Source: Anaerolineae bacterium (lineage in GTDB: Bacteria; Chloroflexota; Anaerolineae; UBA4142; SHND01). Taken from it: a stretch of 58,099 bases of DNA. The notes beneath the pieces are model-generated. The model had not been told where the DNA came from, did no database searches, and saw only the letters and a program-made list of their open reading frames with translations. This document shows positions 17,095-26,428 of the stretch, one piece after another. Each line of letters starts with the position of its first letter. The stretch's first letter is position 1. The stretch is taken from contig JADZCJ010000123.1 of NCBI GenBank assembly GCA_020851635.1, forward strand, positions 1 through 58,099, written 5' to 3'. A program made the position numbers and the translations under genes.

Positions 17095-18033
17095 ATGCCA
17101 GAGCTTAGTGTTATTATTCCCACATACAACCGCAGTGCAATGCTCCTCAAATGCCTCGATGCATTGCACGACCAGACCATCGCGCGCGCGCGCTACGAGA
17201 TTTTGGTGATTGATGACTGCTCACCGGATGATACGCCCCGACGGATGTCACAACGTCCCTCGGTCCGCTTTTTTCGCCAAGCCAGAAACGCGGGTCCTTC
17301 CGCCGCTCGAAATGTAGGAATTCGCGAGGCACAGGGCGACTGGCTCTTGTTCCTCGACGATGACATTCTCGTCGCGCCCAACACATTGGAACAGCATCTT
17401 GCGGCGCACGCAGAGCAACCGGGCGAAAATGTCGCTGTGCTCGGCGTCACGCGCGTTGCTCCGGGCACACCCGTCACGCCGTTGATGCACTATCTCCTCA
17501 CATCCGGAAAATCGCCGCTCATTGACAGCTCCGGGATTCCCGACCCCAATAATGTGCCGTTCGGCTATTTTCAGACCAATGCCTCAGTCGCGCGCACCTT
17601 TCTGCTCGAACACGGACTGTTTGACGAAGACCTTCGGTTTGCATATGGCGAGGACACTGAATTGGCATACCGCTTGCACCGGGTCGGAATGCGGATTGTT
17701 TTCCGCCCTGAAATCGTTGTTGACCATTATGGTATCCTCTCTTATCAATATGCCCGACGGCGCGCCCACACCGCCGGCAAGGTCGCCATTCTGACACATC
17801 GCAAACATCCCGAATGGCAGGATATCCGTTTCTTGCGCTATGGTCCAAAATCGCGCCTTGCCATCATGGGCAAACGCTTTTTGGCGGAACAAATCCTCGA
17901 CCCCCTCTTGCTCACCGCCGATGCGCGGCAATGGGACCATCCGGCGTTGGGACGCGCCTGCGGTTTTTGCCTTCAAGTGCATCAGTTGGGCGGCATGTTG
18001 GACACGGCACGCGCAGAGCGCATGATCACATAA
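17095..18033 (+). CDS. GT2-family glycosyltransferase
   Basis: The 312-residue protein shows LSVIIPTYNRSAMLLKCLDA, ILVIDDCSPDDTPRRM, WLLFLDDDILVAPNTL (DxD equivalent LDDDI) and FGYFQTNASVARTFLLEHGL followed by FAYGEDTELAYRL. It belongs to the broad chondroitin/rhamnan-type GT2 group. The open frame runs upstream to 16939, but the ATG at 17095 lies just before the first beta strand and 25 nt after the previous stop. Confidence 0.87.
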   Translation: MPELSVIIPTYNRSAMLLKCLDALHDQTIARARYEILVIDDCSPDDTPRRMSQRPSVRFFRQARNAGPSAARNVGIREAQGDWLLFLDDDILVAPNTLEQHLAAHAEQPGENVAVLGVTRVAPGTPVTPLMHYLLTSGKSPLIDSSGIPDPNNVPFGYFQTNASVARTFLLEHGLFDEDLRFAYGEDTELAYRLHRVGMRIVFRPEIVVDHYGILSYQYARRRAHTAGKVAILTHRKHPEWQDIRFLRYGPKSRLAIMGKRFLAEQILDPLLLTADARQWDHPALGRACGFCLQVHQLGGMLDTARAERMIT

Positions 18034-18045
18034 TAGGCGACTCGC

Positions 18046-19398
18046 ATGCCGCTGGACCGAATCCTGATCACCGTGCATCACTATCCCCCACGGCGCGTGG
18101 GCGGCGCAGAGCTCGTAGCGCGCCGTTTGGCGCAGTGGTTGGCAGGGCGTGGGGTGGAGGTCCGCGTCGTATGCATCGAGAATCTCGCGCGAGGACCGGT
18201 GACTCGACTGGAATACGTGGATGAGTTTGACCAAGCAGTCCGGGTGCGGCGAATTGATCTGACGATCGCCGAGAGCGCCGATTTAGCGTTATGGCATGAT
18301 TCGCCCATTTTGTGCGCTCACCTTGACGAACTGCTCACAGAATGGCGCCCCCGGATGGTTCATGCAATGAGCGGCTACCTGATGGGAACAGCGCCGCTCT
18401 ACGCAGCCAGAGCACATCTTCTTCCAACCGTCGTCACACTCCCCGATTTCTGGTTTCTCTGTCCTACAATTCAATTGCTGCGCGGCGATGGCTCGCTCTG
18501 CGGCGGTCCCAAGCCGATGGAATGTGCGCGGTGCTTGTATGATGAACGCCGTCTCTTTCGGACAGTGGACCAACGCGCGCCCGAGCTCATGCGCGCGTTT
18601 TGGCGCTTGGCAGCAAATCAATCATGGCTCGGCGCGCCTCTGGCTCTGTCCCAACGTCTTGACAATTTGAACGCGCGTGCCAAAACGCTTGTGCCGGCCC
18701 TCAATCTCTGCGACGCAATTGTCTCGCCCACCCGGTTTGTCGCCGACATTCACATTGCAAACGGAGTGAATCCGAACAAACTTGCCATCAAACCTCTGTG
18801 CCTCGATCTGGAAAATCTGTTGCCGGCGGGACCGCGCCAATCCGATGCAAAAACAGTTCGGTTTGGATATTTGGGACAAATCACTCCGGTCAAGGGTGTT
18901 CATCTTTTGCTGAGCGCCTTTCTGCATGCCGAGCGCGCAGCGAACCGACCGATCCATCTGGATATCTATGGCAAGGCGAACGCTGCGCCCTCATACATGA
19001 CGCGCCTGGAACAGCTGGCGTCGCAATCCGCGCATATCAAGTTTCACGGCGCGTATGATGCGAACCGCGCGCTGCAATTGCTCGACGATCTGGACGTGGT
19101 CATCGTCCCATCCCTTTGGTACGAGAATTCCCCGCTGGTTATTCTGGAAGCATTTGCAGCAAAACGTCCCGTGATTGGCACACGCGTGGGCGGCATCGCC
19201 GAAGTGGTCCGCGATGATGTGAACGGGTTATTGTTCGAGCGCGGGAATGTGGACGATTTGGCGCGCCTGCTTGTGCGCGTGACAAATGACCCCTTGTTAC
19301 TGCCGCGACTGGCGCAAAATATCCCCCCGCCGCGGACGATGGAGGAGGATATGCGCGACATGATGGCGATTTACGATCGGGTGCTGAACAAGACCTGA
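18046..19398 (+). CDS. GT4-family glycosyltransferase
   Basis: The 450-residue GT-B protein opens with ILITVHHYPPRRVGGAELVA, where the GGAE loop is the usual GT4 acceptor-side glycine motif. It continues with VRFGYLGQITPVKGVHLLLS, LDIYGKANAAP and VVIVPSLWYENSPLVILEAF, where the E-x7-E donor signature is YENSPLVILEAFAAK. A Cys-rich loop near residues 130-170 (FLCPT, GGPKPMECARCLYDE) is seen in some family members and may bind zinc. It ends in a TGATG overlap with the next GT2 gene. Confidence 0.9.
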   Translation: MPLDRILITVHHYPPRRVGGAELVARRLAQWLAGRGVEVRVVCIENLARGPVTRLEYVDEFDQAVRVRRIDLTIAESADLALWHDSPILCAHLDELLTEWRPRMVHAMSGYLMGTAPLYAARAHLLPTVVTLPDFWFLCPTIQLLRGDGSLCGGPKPMECARCLYDERRLFRTVDQRAPELMRAFWRLAANQSWLGAPLALSQRLDNLNARAKTLVPALNLCDAIVSPTRFVADIHIANGVNPNKLAIKPLCLDLENLLPAGPRQSDAKTVRFGYLGQITPVKGVHLLLSAFLHAERAANRPIHLDIYGKANAAPSYMTRLEQLASQSAHIKFHGAYDANRALQLLDDLDVVIVPSLWYENSPLVILEAFAAKRPVIGTRVGGIAEVVRDDVNGLLFERGNVDDLARLLVRVTNDPLLLPRLAQNIPPPRTMEEDMRDMMAIYDRVLNKT

Positions 19399-20309
19399 TG
19401 AACGCGCCGCCTGTCATACTCATCATCATTGTCACATATAATCGCTGGCTGGATACGCGCGATTGTCTTGTCTCGCTGTTTGCTGCCGACGGACCGGTTT
19501 GTCGCGTCATCGTCCTGGACAATGGCTCAACCGACGAAACCCTCGCGGCGCTGCCGCGCGAATTCCCTGATGTCGAATTGATTCGTAATCCATCCAATCT
19601 GGGCTATGCCGAAGGGAACAATGCGGGTCTGAGACTCGCGCTCGCGCAAGGCGCAGAATTTGTCGTCGTGCTCAACAATGATGTAATTGTCGCCCCGGAT
19701 TGGCTCGGCGAATTGACCGCCGCGGCGCGAGTGGATTCACAAGCTGCGCTCATCGGTCCCCTGGTGCTGCATGCCGACGCACCTGACGTCATCCAGTCCG
19801 CGGGTGGAATGCTCCCGCGCGACTGGCATGCCTTTCATCGCGGCGCGAACGAACCGGACACGCACCAATTCTCCAAAACCGAGCCTGTGGATTGGCTCAC
19901 GGGCTGCGCCGTGTTGGTGCGTTGTAACGCGCTTGAGCGGATCGGCTTGCTGGATTCGGGTTTTTTCATGTATGGCGAGGACGTGGATTGGGGCGTCCGC
20001 GCGCAGCGTGCAGGATATCACGTATTATTTACGCCAAAAGCGCGCGTTTGGCACAAGGGCGTTCGGAGCGATTATGCGCCCGCGCCCTATGTGACATACT
20101 ATACCGCGCGCAACGAACTGCAATTGATCCGCAAGCATCACGGCGGTGCCGTGCCCGTCATTCGCGCCTTTGCGCGAAATCTGCGCACACTGACGAGCTG
20201 GACCTTGCGCCCCAAATGGCAAGAACAGCGTGCCCACCGCAACGCCCTTGCCCGCGCGCTGCGCGATTTCTTGCGTGGCGCCTCCGGTCAGACGGCGGGA
20301 CCCGTCTGA
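19398..20309 (+). CDS. GT2-family glycosyltransferase, rhamnosyltransferase-like
   Basis: The 303-residue protein has VILIIIVTYNRWLDTRDCLV, VIVLDNGSTDETLAAL, LGYAEGNNAGL, FVVVLNNDVIVAPDWLGEL, WLTGCAVLVRCNALERIGLL and FFMYGEDVDWGVRAQRAGYH. This is the WcaA/rhamnosyltransferase-like GT2 subgroup. Its C-terminal end is basic with a Trp-rich stretch that may contact the membrane. It starts at an ATG overlapping the previous stop. A 46-nt spacer follows. Confidence 0.88.
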   Translation: MNAPPVILIIIVTYNRWLDTRDCLVSLFAADGPVCRVIVLDNGSTDETLAALPREFPDVELIRNPSNLGYAEGNNAGLRLALAQGAEFVVVLNNDVIVAPDWLGELTAAARVDSQAALIGPLVLHADAPDVIQSAGGMLPRDWHAFHRGANEPDTHQFSKTEPVDWLTGCAVLVRCNALERIGLLDSGFFMYGEDVDWGVRAQRAGYHVLFTPKARVWHKGVRSDYAPAPYVTYYTARNELQLIRKHHGGAVPVIRAFARNLRTLTSWTLRPKWQEQRAHRNALARALRDFLRGASGQTAGPV

Positions 20310-20355
20310 ACACGACAGCAGGCAGTGTCAGCACAAAGGAATCTTGTGTAACAAG

Positions 20356-21537
20356 ATGAATGTTTTATTTCTTGCCACGTGGTATCCCTATCCCCCGGAC
20401 AATGGCTCGCGCCTGCGCTCGTACTATTTGCTCCAGGGGCTGGCGCACAAACATCGGGTTACGCTGATTGCATTGTACGATGCCGACCAAACACCAGCGG
20501 ACTCGAGTCCGCTGCACGAATGGTGCCAACGCGTGATCGCCCTGCCCCGCCGCGCGTATGTGCCGAACCGTCTGCGCGCCCTCACCGCGTTCCTGTCGTC
20601 CCGCCCGCGCTATCTCGTAGACACCTTTGATCCTTCGGTGCAGGATACCATCACGCGCGAATGTGCCGGCGAACGCTTTGACGTGGTTATCGCAAATCAG
20701 TTGAGCATGGCTGCGTATGCTGCCGCGCTGCCGCCCCGCATCAGAATTTTTGACGAGGTCGAGGTCGGCATTTTTCAGGACGCTTTTTTGAACGCGCGCG
20801 GCTTGGCGCGCGGTCGCAATGCGCTGACGTGGCACAAATTTTCCCGTTACCTGAGACAACTTGCTGCCCAATTCATGGCGTTGACGGTTGTATCAGAACA
20901 AGAGCGGACACGCCTTGGAGAGGTCGGTGTGGACGGCGAACGCGTTCATGTCGTGCCCAACGGTGTAGATTGCGCGGCGGCACAATCGGACCCGCGTGAC
21001 CCCGAACCATTCACCTTGATCTATAATGGGGCAGTCACCTATCACGCAAATTTGGACGCCGTTCGTTTCATGGTGAACGATATTTTGCCTTTGGTGCGCG
21101 CGGTCGAACCGCGCGCACGGCTCAAGATCACCGGTCGCGCCGATCAAGTTGCTCAAAACGAGTTATCTAGAGATAATGTTGTTTTGTTCACAGGGTACGT
21201 GGATGATATTCGCGCTGTGGTCCGTTCCAGCGCAATTTGCGTCGTGCCTCTGCGCGTGGGCGGCGGCACTCGACTCAAGATTCTGGAAGCAATGTCCTTG
21301 GGCGTGCCTGTCGTGGCAACCCGCAAGGGTGCGGAAGGACTGGGGTTGACGGACAAGGTGCATTTGTTGCTGGCTGATACGCCACAAGAGTTTGCCACCG
21401 CCGTCCTTGCATTATTGCAAAATGCGGACCTGTGCGAGCGGCTCTCACACGCAGCGCGTGAGCGAGTATGCCAGGAATTTGATTGGCGCGAGATTCAGGG
21501 ACGCTTTGATCGAGTCCTGCAGAGCGTTAGCGCATAG
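20356..21537 (+). CDS. GT4-family glycosyltransferase
   Basis: The 393-residue protein begins MNVLFLATWYPYPPDNGSRL and includes VDGERVHVVPNGVDC, LIYNGAVTYHANLDAVRFMV, VVLFTGYVDDIRAVVRSSAI, CVVPLRVGGGTRLKILEAMS and VATRKGAEGL. These are the donor-domain blocks of the GT4 subgroup found in exosortase-associated and other EPS loci. The frame is open from 20230, but the ATG at 20356 is preceded by AAAGGA and fits homologues at 28004 and 29509. The stop overlaps the ribosome site of the next gene. Confidence 0.87.
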   Translation: MNVLFLATWYPYPPDNGSRLRSYYLLQGLAHKHRVTLIALYDADQTPADSSPLHEWCQRVIALPRRAYVPNRLRALTAFLSSRPRYLVDTFDPSVQDTITRECAGERFDVVIANQLSMAAYAAALPPRIRIFDEVEVGIFQDAFLNARGLARGRNALTWHKFSRYLRQLAAQFMALTVVSEQERTRLGEVGVDGERVHVVPNGVDCAAAQSDPRDPEPFTLIYNGAVTYHANLDAVRFMVNDILPLVRAVEPRARLKITGRADQVAQNELSRDNVVLFTGYVDDIRAVVRSSAICVVPLRVGGGTRLKILEAMSLGVPVVATRKGAEGLGLTDKVHLLLADTPQEFATAVLALLQNADLCERLSHAARERVCQEFDWREIQGRFDRVLQSVSA

Positions 21538-21546
21538 GAAATCATC

Positions 21547-23007
21547 ATGATAGACGACGGATTGCAGAGAATTGGCATTGATACGACCCCGCTCCATCGC
21601 GTCCGGTGGACAAAATGGATTTTGGCTCTCGCGGCGATCGGGCTAGCGGGATGGATGGGTTTGACTGCCCCCCGTCTCTATGTGATGGGCAGAACCGGCT
21701 TTGAATTCCTATTCATGATGATCCTATTGGTCATCGGAGCCGTGCTCATTTTCTATCGTCTCGAATTCGGCGTGCTCGCCATCGTCGCATCTTCATTCTT
21801 TATTCGGTTCACATTTTCCACCGGTTCGCAATCGGCCGTGCCAATCAGTCTCCTCGTTTCCGGCTTTGTCGTCGCAGTCTGGGTCCTCTCCATGCTGGCG
21901 CGCCGCAAGCTGCAGCTTGCGCCCGGCAAATACGTTGCTCCCACTTTATTGTTTATTCTGTTGTGCCTTCTTTCGGTCCCCTATAGCTGGCTCATGCTGC
22001 GTCCCGATCTATTCGGCAACGGAGGCACAGGGCGTTCGGGGATGAGCTTTACATTTGTGCAACTCGGCGGCTTGGCTCTGATGATTCTATTGCCCGCCGT
22101 CATGCTCATGACCGCCAACGTGCTCAAAAAAGAGGTCTGGTTCAAAATTCTTTTTTGGATTGTGGTCGCAGTCGCGATCCCCGAGCTGTTGTCACGATTG
22201 GGCATCCTCCGCTTGAGTTTTGCCGGGATCGCGCTAAACACCGGCGCCTCCTATGCGCTGTGGGTTGTCGCGTTTACGGTCGGACAGGCGCTCTTTAATA
22301 CCTCTTTTCCCAAGCCGCTCCGCGCGGCGCTTGTTGCCATTGCGACAATTTGGATCTATTACGGAGCAGAGATGGGCGCAACATGGTTTTCGGGTTGGAT
22401 GCCTGCCGCGATTGCCCTGATGTTTTTGGTTTTTATGCGCTCCCGCGCTCTGTTTTTTGTGCTGCTCATCCTCGGTCTGGCTGTCTTTTCCACTCGCATT
22501 GATCACTATGTCCAAAACATCTGGAACGATGCCGTTCACTATGACGCAAATAGATTCGAGATTTGGCAGATCATTATTTTCGATTTGACCCTGACCAAAA
22601 CGAATTTCCTCTTTGGCGCGGGTCCGGTCGGCTATCTGCCTTTTTATGAGACCTACTATCCGGGAAATGCCTGGGTCTCGCACAACAATTACGTTGACAT
22701 TTTCGCCGAAGTGGGGCTTGTGGGCTTTGCCATTTTTCTCTGGATGCAGTACGGAATCTTTCGCAGTGGCTGGGACCAACGCCGGGCAATGCCAACCCCT
22801 TTTTTGACCGCCTTTAACTATAGTGTTCTGGGAGGTTTTACCGGCACACTCTTTGCTATGGGGTTGGGGGACTGGCACATCCCGTTCGTATACAACATCG
22901 GCATCCCGGGATTTGATGTGGCTGTTTACGGCTGGCTCCTCCTTGGGGCGATGCTCGCGCTGCGCTCTTTCAGAACCAATACCGCGCCGACCGATGCTCA
23001 CGCCTGA
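21547..23007 (+). CDS. O-antigen ligase/polymerase-like polytopic membrane protein (Wzy_C type)
   Basis: The 486-residue protein has roughly twelve hydrophobic segments. Between the last segments lies a polar loop with FGAGPVGYLPFYETYYPG and VSHNNYVDIFAEVGLVGFAI. The SHNxYxDxxxExGxxG pattern is typical of Wzy/WaaL/O-antigen-ligase-like proteins, which polymerise or attach lipid-linked glycans on the outer face of the membrane. It is probably the polymerase of this locus. AGGAA at 21536-21540 is a good ribosome site, 6 nt before the ATG. The last 14 nt overlap the next gene. Confidence 0.8.
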   Translation: MIDDGLQRIGIDTTPLHRVRWTKWILALAAIGLAGWMGLTAPRLYVMGRTGFEFLFMMILLVIGAVLIFYRLEFGVLAIVASSFFIRFTFSTGSQSAVPISLLVSGFVVAVWVLSMLARRKLQLAPGKYVAPTLLFILLCLLSVPYSWLMLRPDLFGNGGTGRSGMSFTFVQLGGLALMILLPAVMLMTANVLKKEVWFKILFWIVVAVAIPELLSRLGILRLSFAGIALNTGASYALWVVAFTVGQALFNTSFPKPLRAALVAIATIWIYYGAEMGATWFSGWMPAAIALMFLVFMRSRALFFVLLILGLAVFSTRIDHYVQNIWNDAVHYDANRFEIWQIIIFDLTLTKTNFLFGAGPVGYLPFYETYYPGNAWVSHNNYVDIFAEVGLVGFAIFLWMQYGIFRSGWDQRRAMPTPFLTAFNYSVLGGFTGTLFAMGLGDWHIPFVYNIGIPGFDVAVYGWLLLGAMLALRSFRTNTAPTDAHA

Positions 23008-23932
23008 TTCGCCTCCCCGGGTCTCGATACTCATTGTCAGCTGGAACACGCGCGCCTTGTTGAGCGCGTGCATTGATTCCGTGCGCGCAACCCTGCCTGA
23101 CGGTTTCTATGAATTGGTGATTGTTGACAATGCATCGTCCGATGGTTCCGCCGCATGGGTGCGCGCAAACTTTCCCGATATCACTTTGCTCGCCAACGCG
23201 GAAAACGTGGGTTTTGCGCGCGCCAACAACAGGGGGTTGGAAACCTCTCGCGGCGAATTTGCATTGTTGCTCAACAGCGATGCCCAGTTGATGCCCGGCA
23301 CGGTGACGCGCCTGCTCGCGCGGTTGGAACAAAATCCCCGCGCCGCAGCGGCAGCTCCAATGCTCTTGAATGCCGATGGCTCTTTTCAGGCGGGTCCCAA
23401 TGATGATCTGTCGCTCGTGAACGAGACTCTGCTGGCGTTGGGGCTGGCGCGTTTCGCGCGGCACGGACACTATCCGGGTTATGACGCGGCGGCGCCGTTT
23501 GGCGAATATGCCTGGCTCGGCGGGACTTGTCTACTCATGCGCCGCGCGGCGTGGGAACAAATCGGGATGCTTGATCCCGATTATTTCATGTATACCGAAG
23601 AAGCGGATTGGTGTTGGCGCGCCCGCCAAGCCGGATGGGTCTTGCTTTACGAACCGCAGGCGCAAACGATCCACCTCGGCGGCGGGAGCAGTCGTCAATC
23701 TCTGGCGCAGATGCGCGCGGCGCTCTACAAGAGCAAAGTAATCTTTTTTCAAAAGCACCGCCCGCGTTGGCAGGCGTCCATCCTGCGCGCGGTCCTGTTG
23801 ACCAGCGCCCTTGCCAAGGCGGTCATGTACGACACGGCAGCGCAGCTCTATCGCGTGCATGCCCAAATTTGGCGCGAGCGCGCCGCCAGTTTTCGAATGG
23901 TTGTAGACGCATTACGAACGGTTGCGGCATGA
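22994..23932 (+). CDS. GT2-family glycosyltransferase, rhamnosyltransferase-like
   Basis: The 312-residue protein shows VSILIVSWNTRALLSACIDS, LVIVDNASSDGSAAWVRANF, ENVGFARANNRGLETSRGEF, LLLNSDAQLMPGTV, YAWLGGTCLLMRRAAWEQIG and DYFMYTEEADWCWRARQAGW. The combined VDNASSDGS and NVGFARANNxG motifs mark the rhamnosyltransferase-like GT2 subgroup. It is close to the gene at 23929. The start at 22994 lies inside the end of the ligase gene; the longer open frame from 22823 would overlap it by almost 200 nt and is rejected. It ends in an ATGA overlap. Confidence 0.88.
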   Translation: MLTPDSPPRVSILIVSWNTRALLSACIDSVRATLPDGFYELVIVDNASSDGSAAWVRANFPDITLLANAENVGFARANNRGLETSRGEFALLLNSDAQLMPGTVTRLLARLEQNPRAAAAAPMLLNADGSFQAGPNDDLSLVNETLLALGLARFARHGHYPGYDAAAPFGEYAWLGGTCLLMRRAAWEQIGMLDPDYFMYTEEADWCWRARQAGWVLLYEPQAQTIHLGGGSSRQSLAQMRAALYKSKVIFFQKHRPRWQASILRAVLLTSALAKAVMYDTAAQLYRVHAQIWRERAASFRMVVDALRTVAA

Positions 23933-24873
23933 ACGACGGAATTCAAGTCTCTGTCCTCATTGTGAATTGGAACGCCTGCCGACACCTCGCGCGGTGTTTG
24001 CAATCGCTCGCCGATCAGAAAATTGCCCATGAAGTCATTGTGCTGGACAATGCTTCAACCGATGACAGCGTCGCCATGATTCGGAGCAAGTTTCCCGGCG
24101 TGCAGCTTGTCGTCGGTGACAGGAATTTCGGATTTGCCGCGGGGAACAATCGCGCTGCCCGGCAAGCGCGCGGACGTTATTTGCTGCTCTTGAACCCCGA
24201 CACGCGCGTCCAGTCCGGCGCCATCCATGACCTGGTCTCATACGCCGACGCTCATCCTTCCATTGCCGCATTGGGACCCGAGCTCGTTAATCCCGATGGG
24301 TCACATCAGCGTTCGTGCTGGCGCGGCTTTCCGGGGCTGCGCATGGCATTCGCGGACGCGTTTTATTTGTGGAAAATCGGTTGGCTCCCGTTCGGCAACA
24401 GATCAGAATACAGCGTCGCTGAATTACGCGCACCTCGCGCCGTGGACCATTTGCTTGGCGCGTGCATGCTCATTCGGCGCGCCGCATGGGAGGTCGTCGG
24501 CGGTCTGGATGAAAACTATTTTTTGTTTCTGGAAGAAACCGACTGGTGCATGCGGGCACAGCACGCGGGATGGAAAATCGTTTATTATCCTCATGCGCGC
24601 GTAACCCATTTTGGTCAGGCAAGCATGCGGCAGGAACCGCATACAAGTATCCCCCAATTTTACAAGAGCTATCTGTATTTTTACCGGGCGCATCACGGCT
24701 CGAATTCGCCGGGCGCGCTCGCGCTCAAGGGCATCATCGCCGTCGCATGTATAATTCGTATCGGCATGTGGCGCGAACGCGCCGCGCGTGCGCGTGACGC
24801 CGCCAACCGTGAGATTGCGCGCGGGATGACAATCGGGTACCGGCAGACATTGAGCGAACTAGGAACGTACTAG
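23929..24873 (+). CDS. GT2-family glycosyltransferase, rhamnosyltransferase-like
   Basis: The 314-residue protein has VSVLIVNWNACRHLARCLQS, VIVLDNASTDDSVAMIRSKF, NFGFAAGNNRAARQARGRYL, LLLNPDTRVQSGAIHDLV, HLLGACMLIRRAAWEVVGGL and YFLFLEETDWCMRAQHAGW. It is the sister of the gene before it, with the same block order, and probably arose by duplication. The ATG at 23929 overlaps the previous stop (ATGA). Confidence 0.88.
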   Translation: MNDGIQVSVLIVNWNACRHLARCLQSLADQKIAHEVIVLDNASTDDSVAMIRSKFPGVQLVVGDRNFGFAAGNNRAARQARGRYLLLLNPDTRVQSGAIHDLVSYADAHPSIAALGPELVNPDGSHQRSCWRGFPGLRMAFADAFYLWKIGWLPFGNRSEYSVAELRAPRAVDHLLGACMLIRRAAWEVVGGLDENYFLFLEETDWCMRAQHAGWKIVYYPHARVTHFGQASMRQEPHTSIPQFYKSYLYFYRAHHGSNSPGALALKGIIAVACIIRIGMWRERAARARDAANREIARGMTIGYRQTLSELGTY

Positions 24874-24876
24874 AGC

Positions 24877-26394
24877 ATGACCAAGTCGAATGGGGGGATG
24901 GGCAGCAAGTCGGAACGGCGCGGCGCAAGTTGGTTCGTCTTTTTGGTCCTGTTGGTCTGCTATCTTTATTTTCTCCCGCGCTGGGCGGATTGGAATGTGA
25001 ATTCGCGCATGAACCTCGTTTTGGCAGTGGTTGACCAAAACACGCTGGCAATTGATTCGTATTATCATAACACCGGTGACTATGCGTTCTACAACGGTCA
25101 TTATTACAGTGACAAAGCGCCGGGCAGTGCGTTCGCAGCTATTCCCTTTTATCTTGTCTACAAACTATTTGGCGGACCCACGCTTGTCAATTTTGTGTCA
25201 GGATTCGTCAACAATGCGGCGTTTTTGCCAACGCAGAATGCGGCAGGGCGGGGCGTAATTGCCGAAAGCTTGAACTATTTTGTCGCGCTCACTTTTGTAA
25301 CTTTGTTCACCAGCGCGCTGCCCTCGGCTTTGCTGGGCGTCTTGGTCTATCGCATGGCGCACAAGTGGGCAACAAAACAGTGGTATGCGGTGGCAGTTGC
25401 TCTGGCGTTTGGCTTGGCAACACCTGCCTTTGCTTATGCCAACAATCTATACGGGCACCAATTGAGCGCGTTTCTTTTGTTTGGCGCGTTTTATCTGGTC
25501 TATATCTCGGCACAAGCCGACAGACGCCCTCTCTATGCCGCATTGGTCGGCTTGATGCTTGGCGGCGCTCTCATCACCGAATATCCGACCGCGTTGATTG
25601 TGGCTGGAATCGGTGTGTATGCCATCTTCAAGTGGCGCAAACTCGGATTGGTGTTGTTGGCGACGGCGACCGGGCTGCTGCCGCTGCTCTTGATGTTTGC
25701 ATACAACTATGCCATTTTTCAAACACCACTTCCGGTCGGATATCTCTATTCGCCGCTCTACAGCGACCTGCATCACACGGGTTTGATCAGTCTCACCTAT
25801 CCGAAACTGGATGTGTTGTTTCAATTGGGCTTTGGCGTTCAGCGGGGACTGTTTTTGCTCTCGCCCTATTTGCTTTTGGCGCTGCCCGGCTTGTATTGGT
25901 TTGCGCGCGAACGCGCTCTGCGACCCGAATTTCTGGTCACATTGTGGGCAGTTTCGAGTTTTTTGCTGTTTAACAGTTCGTCAGCCATGTGGCAGGGCGG
26001 ATTCGCCGTCGGACCGCGCTATTTGGTGCCCATGCTCCCGTTTCTTGCGCTGCCCGTTGTTTTTGTTTTCAATCACACGCGGGCGCGTTGGGCGCGCCTC
26101 GGGATCGCGGCATTAATGGCGGCTTCACTCTTGATGGTTTGGGTTGTATCAATCAGCGGACAACAATTTCCGCAATTCCAGCCGTTTCCGCTGGTCGAAT
26201 ACTCTCTGCCCGAACTGGTCAGGGGCCATGTGGCGCGCAATCTCGGGATGATGCTGAACCTCAAGAGTTTTCCAAGTCTTGTGCCGCTCCTGCTCGCATT
26301 GACCGGGCTGGTAGTTGTTTACATGTGGCGGACGCGACCTTCACAACCCTCGCGGCGCGCCTCAACGCACAACTCGCCGGCGGCGTTATCCTAA
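24877..26394 (+). CDS. Polytopic membrane protein, probable GT-C (GT39/ArnT-like) glycosyltransferase
   Basis: The 505-residue protein has about ten to twelve membrane helices. The first extracytoplasmic loop carries WNVNSRMNLVLAVVDQNTLA, then IDSYYHNTGDYAFYNGHYYS and DKAPGSAF. The SRL-LAxVxxxTLxIDxY...HYYSDKAPG pattern occurs in GT-C membrane proteins that use lipid-linked sugars. It could decorate the glycan or proteins outside the membrane. The exact family and the catalytic acid are not certain. It lies 3 nt after a GT2 gene and 34 nt before the secreted Asp-box protein. Confidence 0.6.
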   Translation: MTKSNGGMGSKSERRGASWFVFLVLLVCYLYFLPRWADWNVNSRMNLVLAVVDQNTLAIDSYYHNTGDYAFYNGHYYSDKAPGSAFAAIPFYLVYKLFGGPTLVNFVSGFVNNAAFLPTQNAAGRGVIAESLNYFVALTFVTLFTSALPSALLGVLVYRMAHKWATKQWYAVAVALAFGLATPAFAYANNLYGHQLSAFLLFGAFYLVYISAQADRRPLYAALVGLMLGGALITEYPTALIVAGIGVYAIFKWRKLGLVLLATATGLLPLLLMFAYNYAIFQTPLPVGYLYSPLYSDLHHTGLISLTYPKLDVLFQLGFGVQRGLFLLSPYLLLALPGLYWFARERALRPEFLVTLWAVSSFLLFNSSSAMWQGGFAVGPRYLVPMLPFLALPVVFVFNHTRARWARLGIAALMAASLLMVWVVSISGQQFPQFQPFPLVEYSLPELVRGHVARNLGMMLNLKSFPSLVPLLLALTGLVVVYMWRTRPSQPSRRASTHNSPAALS

Positions 26395-26428
26395 TTCCCG
26401 ATAACTTTTTCTCTCTGCAGGAGTTGGA

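Noticed and set aside
22234-23073. Long antisense frame (279 codons) opposite the ligase gene
   Set aside because: The translation is low in hydrophobic structure and matches no family; the + strand Wzy_C protein explains the region.
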